64,000 nucleotides of DNA from Clostridia bacterium (lineage in GTDB: Bacteria; Bacillota; Clostridia; Christensenellales; Borkfalkiaceae): NCBI GenBank assembly GCA_017504795.1, contig JAFVQM010000030.1:1-64000 (forward strand), given 5' to 3'. A model generated the notes under the pieces. The model was not told where the DNA came from, did not search any database, and saw only the letters and a list, made by a program, of their open reading frames with translations. The first letter of the stretch is position 1. Every line of letters begins with the position of its first letter. Positions 60,892 to 64,000 of this stretch are shown here, piece after piece. A program made the position numbers and the translations under genes.

Positions 60892-62418
60892 TTATTTTCC
60901 CCTCACTTTAATTTTTAGTTTTTTTGTAAATATCGATTTAATCAAATTCTTTTCGTATTTGTTAAAGCCAAATATAAGCATACACACGCCGTATATAACA
61001 ACCATAAATGCAACGTTTATTACAAACCCAAACCAACCGGCTAGATTCAACAAACTAAACAATAAACCGCATAAAATCGTTATTAATAAGCAAGGTAATA
61101 TCCCCTTAAATAGCCCGCCGTAATACTGTAATAAACTTATTTTTATTTTCTTCTTAAATATAACGTTCATAACCACGATATCGCCCAACAACAGTGAAAG
61201 CATCGTACCTATAGTCGCCCCAAGTAATGGTTTCCAATATATAAGCATTACGGTGATAACAATATTCAAAAGTACTATAACAACTTTCAAAATCGCTTGT
61301 TCTTTATGCTGGTTTTTCGCCCAAAGAATTTGGCTACCTATTGATTCTGTTAGAATAAATAAATATGGTATCATCAACAATATAGTAACTAAATAAGCGT
61401 CCCTATATCCGTCACCAACCCATAACAAAATAAATTGTTTACCAAAAATAACAAATACGATGAAAATAATGCCTAAGATCATAAAAATAATACGACCTAT
61501 GCGAACCATTTCAGAACACAACTTACTAGGTTCTGCTTTACTCTCAACCATCTTAACTACGCCAGGCATTAAAACACCGTTAAAAGCAGAGCCTATATTT
61601 TGAAAATATTGAACGATTTGAGTTCCAACACCATATATACCTATTAATACTGCCGAACTACTAGCCAAAGCGCCTATAAGAACTTGACCTAACGACGCGT
61701 TTAATTGAGTTGCCACCATTTGCAGTAAAATAAACGATGAGTAAACAAATATCTCTTTTACAAAAGTAAAGTCTAAATTCTTAAATTTCGGTCTTAATTT
61801 TATTTTGAATAATACGTATAAAGCAAATACGCCACGGGTTAGTACAGTTAAACTTAAATTGATAATTACTATACCTAAACTTTTAACGCCTAGTTTAAGC
61901 GCAGCGTAAGTAACTATAATTTTTAATAGTATTTGAACTATTGACCAACCTTTTTGAAATGCAAACTTTTCATAAGCGATTATTATATTTGGAAAGGTTG
62001 CCGTTCCTAAAGTTACCGCTGCATTAATTATAGTAAATATCAATAGTTTTTGACCTAACGCCGTTTCTTCAGCATTTAGCCCCTTAGAAAATGCAACGGG
62101 AAAAACTAAGTATAATACTACACCTATAATTAACGTAATTAAAGCTATAATAGCATAAAAACTTAACGATACGCCGAAGAACTTTTTGTTTTCTTCTACT
62201 TGGTTGTTTGCTCTATATTTAGAAACGTACCTTACAACCGCATTCCCTACACCCAAATCAAGCAATAGCAAATAAGCAGTAATTGAGGCGGATAATTTAT
62301 ACACCCCATATTCAGCATCGCCAAGGCTACGTATGATAAACGGAGTTAATAAAAGTGTTGATAACACTTCAAATATCATCATTACGTATGACAAAATAAC
62401 TCCTACTTTTCTATTCAT
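60892..62418 (-). CDS. Wzx-type polysaccharide flippase
   Basis: 508 residues, 12-14 predicted membrane helices; MVF/MOP superfamily. Start MNRKVGVILSYVMMIFEVLSTLLLTPFIIRSLG is typical for Wzx/RfbX proteins. Flips the lipid-linked repeat unit to the outer leaflet. No polymerase (Wzy) is seen in the window, so it may lie further upstream. Stop is 1 nt before capE. Confidence 0.88.
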   Translation of the reverse strand: MNRKVGVILSYVMMIFEVLSTLLLTPFIIRSLGDAEYGVYKLSASITAYLLLLDLGVGNAVVRYVSKYRANNQVEENKKFFGVSLSFYAIIALITLIIGVVLYLVFPVAFSKGLNAEETALGQKLLIFTIINAAVTLGTATFPNIIIAYEKFAFQKGWSIVQILLKIIVTYAALKLGVKSLGIVIINLSLTVLTRGVFALYVLFKIKLRPKFKNLDFTFVKEIFVYSSFILLQMVATQLNASLGQVLIGALASSSAVLIGIYGVGTQIVQYFQNIGSAFNGVLMPGVVKMVESKAEPSKLCSEMVRIGRIIFMILGIIFIVFVIFGKQFILLWVGDGYRDAYLVTILLMIPYLFILTESIGSQILWAKNQHKEQAILKVVIVLLNIVITVMLIYWKPLLGATIGTMLSLLLGDIVVMNVIFKKKIKISLLQYYGGLFKGILPCLLITILCGLLFSLLNLAGWFGFVINVAFMVVIYGVCMLIFGFNKYEKNLIKSIFTKKLKIKVRGK

Positions 62419-62422
62419 CTGC

Positions 62423-62959
62423 CTACTCCCTATATTTTTTTACTTTTGCTGGAATACCAACTGCTATGGCATTTTTAGGAATTTCGCCTTTTACAACCGC
62501 AGAAGCGCCTATAACAGCGCCATCTCCTATATTTGATCCTTTAAGTATTTTACAACCAGCGGCAATCCAACAGTCATCCCCTATGATTACAGGTTCAACC
62601 GTGTTTGATTGCTCTCGCATAAGTTGACCAGCTTTTATTCCGTGATCTGTATCAATTATATAAGATTGCGCTGCAATCATAGTGTTATTACCTATTTTAA
62701 CACCGCCCGATTTAGAGGCGTATATAATCGTTCCATTTCCTATATCGACGTTATCACCAATTTCAATTAGCCCATCACCAAACAACATAACGTCAGGATA
62801 TATAGTTACGTTTTTACCTATTTTGATATTAGGGTTGATTAAGGTTATTTTACCAACTATTTTAACCTTTGCCTTTTTGTTTTTAGTATAAGCACAAAAG
62901 ACCGCACAACGCCACAATCTTTGAATTTTAGTCAAAATTCTATTAAAAAATAAAATCAT
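62423..62959 (-). CDS. Hexapeptide-repeat O-acetyltransferase
   Basis: 178 residues. Left-handed beta-helix repeats (IGKNVTIYPD, IGDNVDIGNG, IGNNTMIAAQSYI) with catalytic His in DTDHGIKAGQ and a C-terminal PAKVKKYRE. Probably acetylates a sugar of the repeat unit. Gap of 1 nt to the glycosyltransferase and 4 nt to the flippase gene. Confidence 0.9.
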   Translation of the reverse strand: MILFFNRILTKIQRLWRCAVFCAYTKNKKAKVKIVGKITLINPNIKIGKNVTIYPDVMLFGDGLIEIGDNVDIGNGTIIYASKSGGVKIGNNTMIAAQSYIIDTDHGIKAGQLMREQSNTVEPVIIGDDCWIAAGCKILKGSNIGDGAVIGASAVVKGEIPKNAIAVGIPAKVKKYRE

Positions 62960-62960
62960 T

Positions 62961-64000
62961 CTATCCTCTCAATAATTCTTTAATATCTTGCTTAAATTGA
63001 TTATCTAACTCACAAATTTTAGCGCGACTATCATAGTTATCTAATACGTTTACAAATTGAATTGCTTTTGCGATTTCTTCTGGGTTATCTTCGTTATAGT
63101 AATATAATAATTCGTTAACGGCAGAAGTTTCTAACGCCTTAATTTTTATAGACACAACCCTCAACCCGCTAGCCATATACGATAACACTTTTGACGGGAA
63201 GGACGTATCGTTAAATTTAGCATTAGGGTTTTGCGTGCTTAAACCTATATGACAACTTTGGATAAACTTAATATACTCTTCTCCACTTTTTAAGCCGTCA
63301 AACGTTACTGTGCATTTTCCCAACGAATTTACTTCTTCAATAGTTTTTTTAACAAGATTTGTATCGTCATTATTCCCAAACCCTAAAACGTGCAAATGAT
63401 ACTTTTCGCTCAAAAACTTTGCCGATTTAATTGCAAAAAGTGCGCCGCCCTTTCTAACGTCAAAAGTACCTGCGTATACGCAATGAATTTTACCATCATC
63501 AAACTTGTTGGCTATTTGCTTTTCAACGTTATAAGTTCCATGATTAATAACGTACGGCTTATTTTTAAGGTTTATTTTCTTGTTTAATAACTCCGTAGGG
63601 AATATATACGCGTCTGCCTTTTTGAAAAAGCTCAATTCCTTATTTATCGTTTTTTGACAATTCTTCACATCCCCATAAATTTCTTCAACTTCTAAGATAA
63701 GTTTGAATTTTTTAATCCCTCTTGCTAGTTTTACTTGATTCATATAGGCAAGCGAATGGTAAACAATAATCTTTTCGCCTTTTTTTACTTTAAATAATAA
63801 ATAAAAAAAGATTGCAAGTTTAAAATAAATAGTTGCCCATATTTTTTGAAAAACGTTACCCCACTTATGCGCTCTAAATAATTTTAATTTTATACCGCCA
63901 CTAAGAATTTCCGTTCTTTTAGCAAAATTCCCTTTTGAAGAAATCGTACTTGCTGAAACAACTTCAACGTCTTCCCCAACTTGTTTTATCGCCTTTGAAA
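62961..64000 (-). CDS. Glycosyltransferase family 4-like (5' end outside window)
   Basis: The frame is open to the right edge (346 codons visible), so an internal ATG at 63743 is not the start. The C-terminal GT4 half has HCVYAGTFDVRKGG, FVQS-like CHIGLSTQN and FPSKVLSYMASGLRVVS (the E-x7-E region is degenerate). The N-terminal half has VVSASTISSKGNFAKR. Retaining transferase that adds a sugar to the lipid-linked repeat. More AT-rich than the capE/F genes. Confidence 0.85.
   Translation of the reverse strand, partial: SKAIKQVGEDVEVVSASTISSKGNFAKRTEILSGGIKLKLFRAHKWGNVFQKIWATIYFKLAIFFYLLFKVKKGEKIIVYHSLAYMNQVKLARGIKKFKLILEVEEIYGDVKNCQKTINKELSFFKKADAYIFPTELLNKKINLKNKPYVINHGTYNVEKQIANKFDDGKIHCVYAGTFDVRKGGALFAIKSAKFLSEKYHLHVLGFGNNDDTNLVKKTIEEVNSLGKCTVTFDGLKSGEEYIKFIQSCHIGLSTQNPNAKFNDTSFPSKVLSYMASGLRVVSIKIKALETSAVNELLYYYNEDNPEEIAKAIQFVNVLDNYDSRAKICELDNQFKQDIKELLRG

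Noticed and set aside
62961..63743. Start of the last glycosyltransferase at the internal ATG
   Set aside because: The frame stays open upstream to the window edge with plausible GT4 sequence, so the gene is cut by the window.
1..64000. CRISPR array
   Set aside because: No regularly spaced short repeats were seen; the only multi-copy non-coding element is the pair at 31956-32323.

Overview
The window looks like the chromosome of an uncultured, spore-forming, low-GC member of the Clostridia (Bacillota). The reasons are AT-rich codon use, AGGAGG-type ribosome binding sites, addAB instead of recBCD, a spoIVFA-spoIVFB pair, a Trp T-box leader, dimeric glycyl-tRNA synthetase, ysnA/ysnB-like genes, paired half-length TauE proteins and Gram-positive lipoproteins. 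The genus cannot be told from sequence alone; a gut Christensenellales-like lineage is a guess. Most genes lie on the minus strand in short operons separated by clear hairpin terminators.

Layout. 1-280: the end of a compositionally foreign recombinase-like reading frame runs into a truncated tRNA (probably Arg), next to an intact tRNA-Gly. 0.35-2.8 kb: phosphoesterase, XTP pyrophosphatase and a MATE exporter, the last two fused in frame. 2.8-10.9 kb: carbohydrate block (GH2, GH20, GtrA, two sugar isomerase-like paralogues, an esterase). 11.1-19.1 kb: tRNA-Gln, a DnaQ-like exonuclease, a membrane protein and AddA/AddB. 19.3-23.3 kb: lipoprotein, SpoIVFB/SpoIVFA, two tiny genes, DegV. 23.3-26.9 kb: an ER/SipW-type signal peptidase with two secreted proteins sharing a GVYATWxY signal motif. 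27-31.7 kb: BirA, GlyRS, GlnRS, CvpA-like protein. 31.7-32.5 kb: a 35-codon ORF, a palindrome, a duplicated 122-nt structured repeat and an FTR-like Fe-S protein. 32.5-43.4 kb: PPTase, CopA, SPFH plus ribbon-helix-helix protein, PH-like protein, ABC-F, purine permease, Ppx/GppA, TauE pair. 43.6-51 kb: giant lipoprotein, TrmO, truncated MocR regulator divergent from pyridoxal kinase, T-box-controlled TrpB2. 51-53 kb: an AT-rich accessory island (unknown protein, operator-like palindromes, tandem double-HTH genes, one with a nonsense codon). 53-56 kb: a G1P dehydrogenase-HAD fusion divergent from a DeoR regulator. 56-64 kb: surface polysaccharide cluster containing the UDP-L-FucNAc genes capE, capF and capG.

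A feature across the window is a set of promoters whose -10 box lies 6-7 nt before the annotated ATG (9 nt for copA), with no Shine-Dalgarno. This suggests that leaderless mRNAs are routine here beside classic SD-led genes. Other points of interest are the MATE-RdgB fusion by apparent stop loss, the repeat pair whose differences preserve hairpins, and the signal peptidase/GVYATW module, which may build a TasA-like surface fibre.
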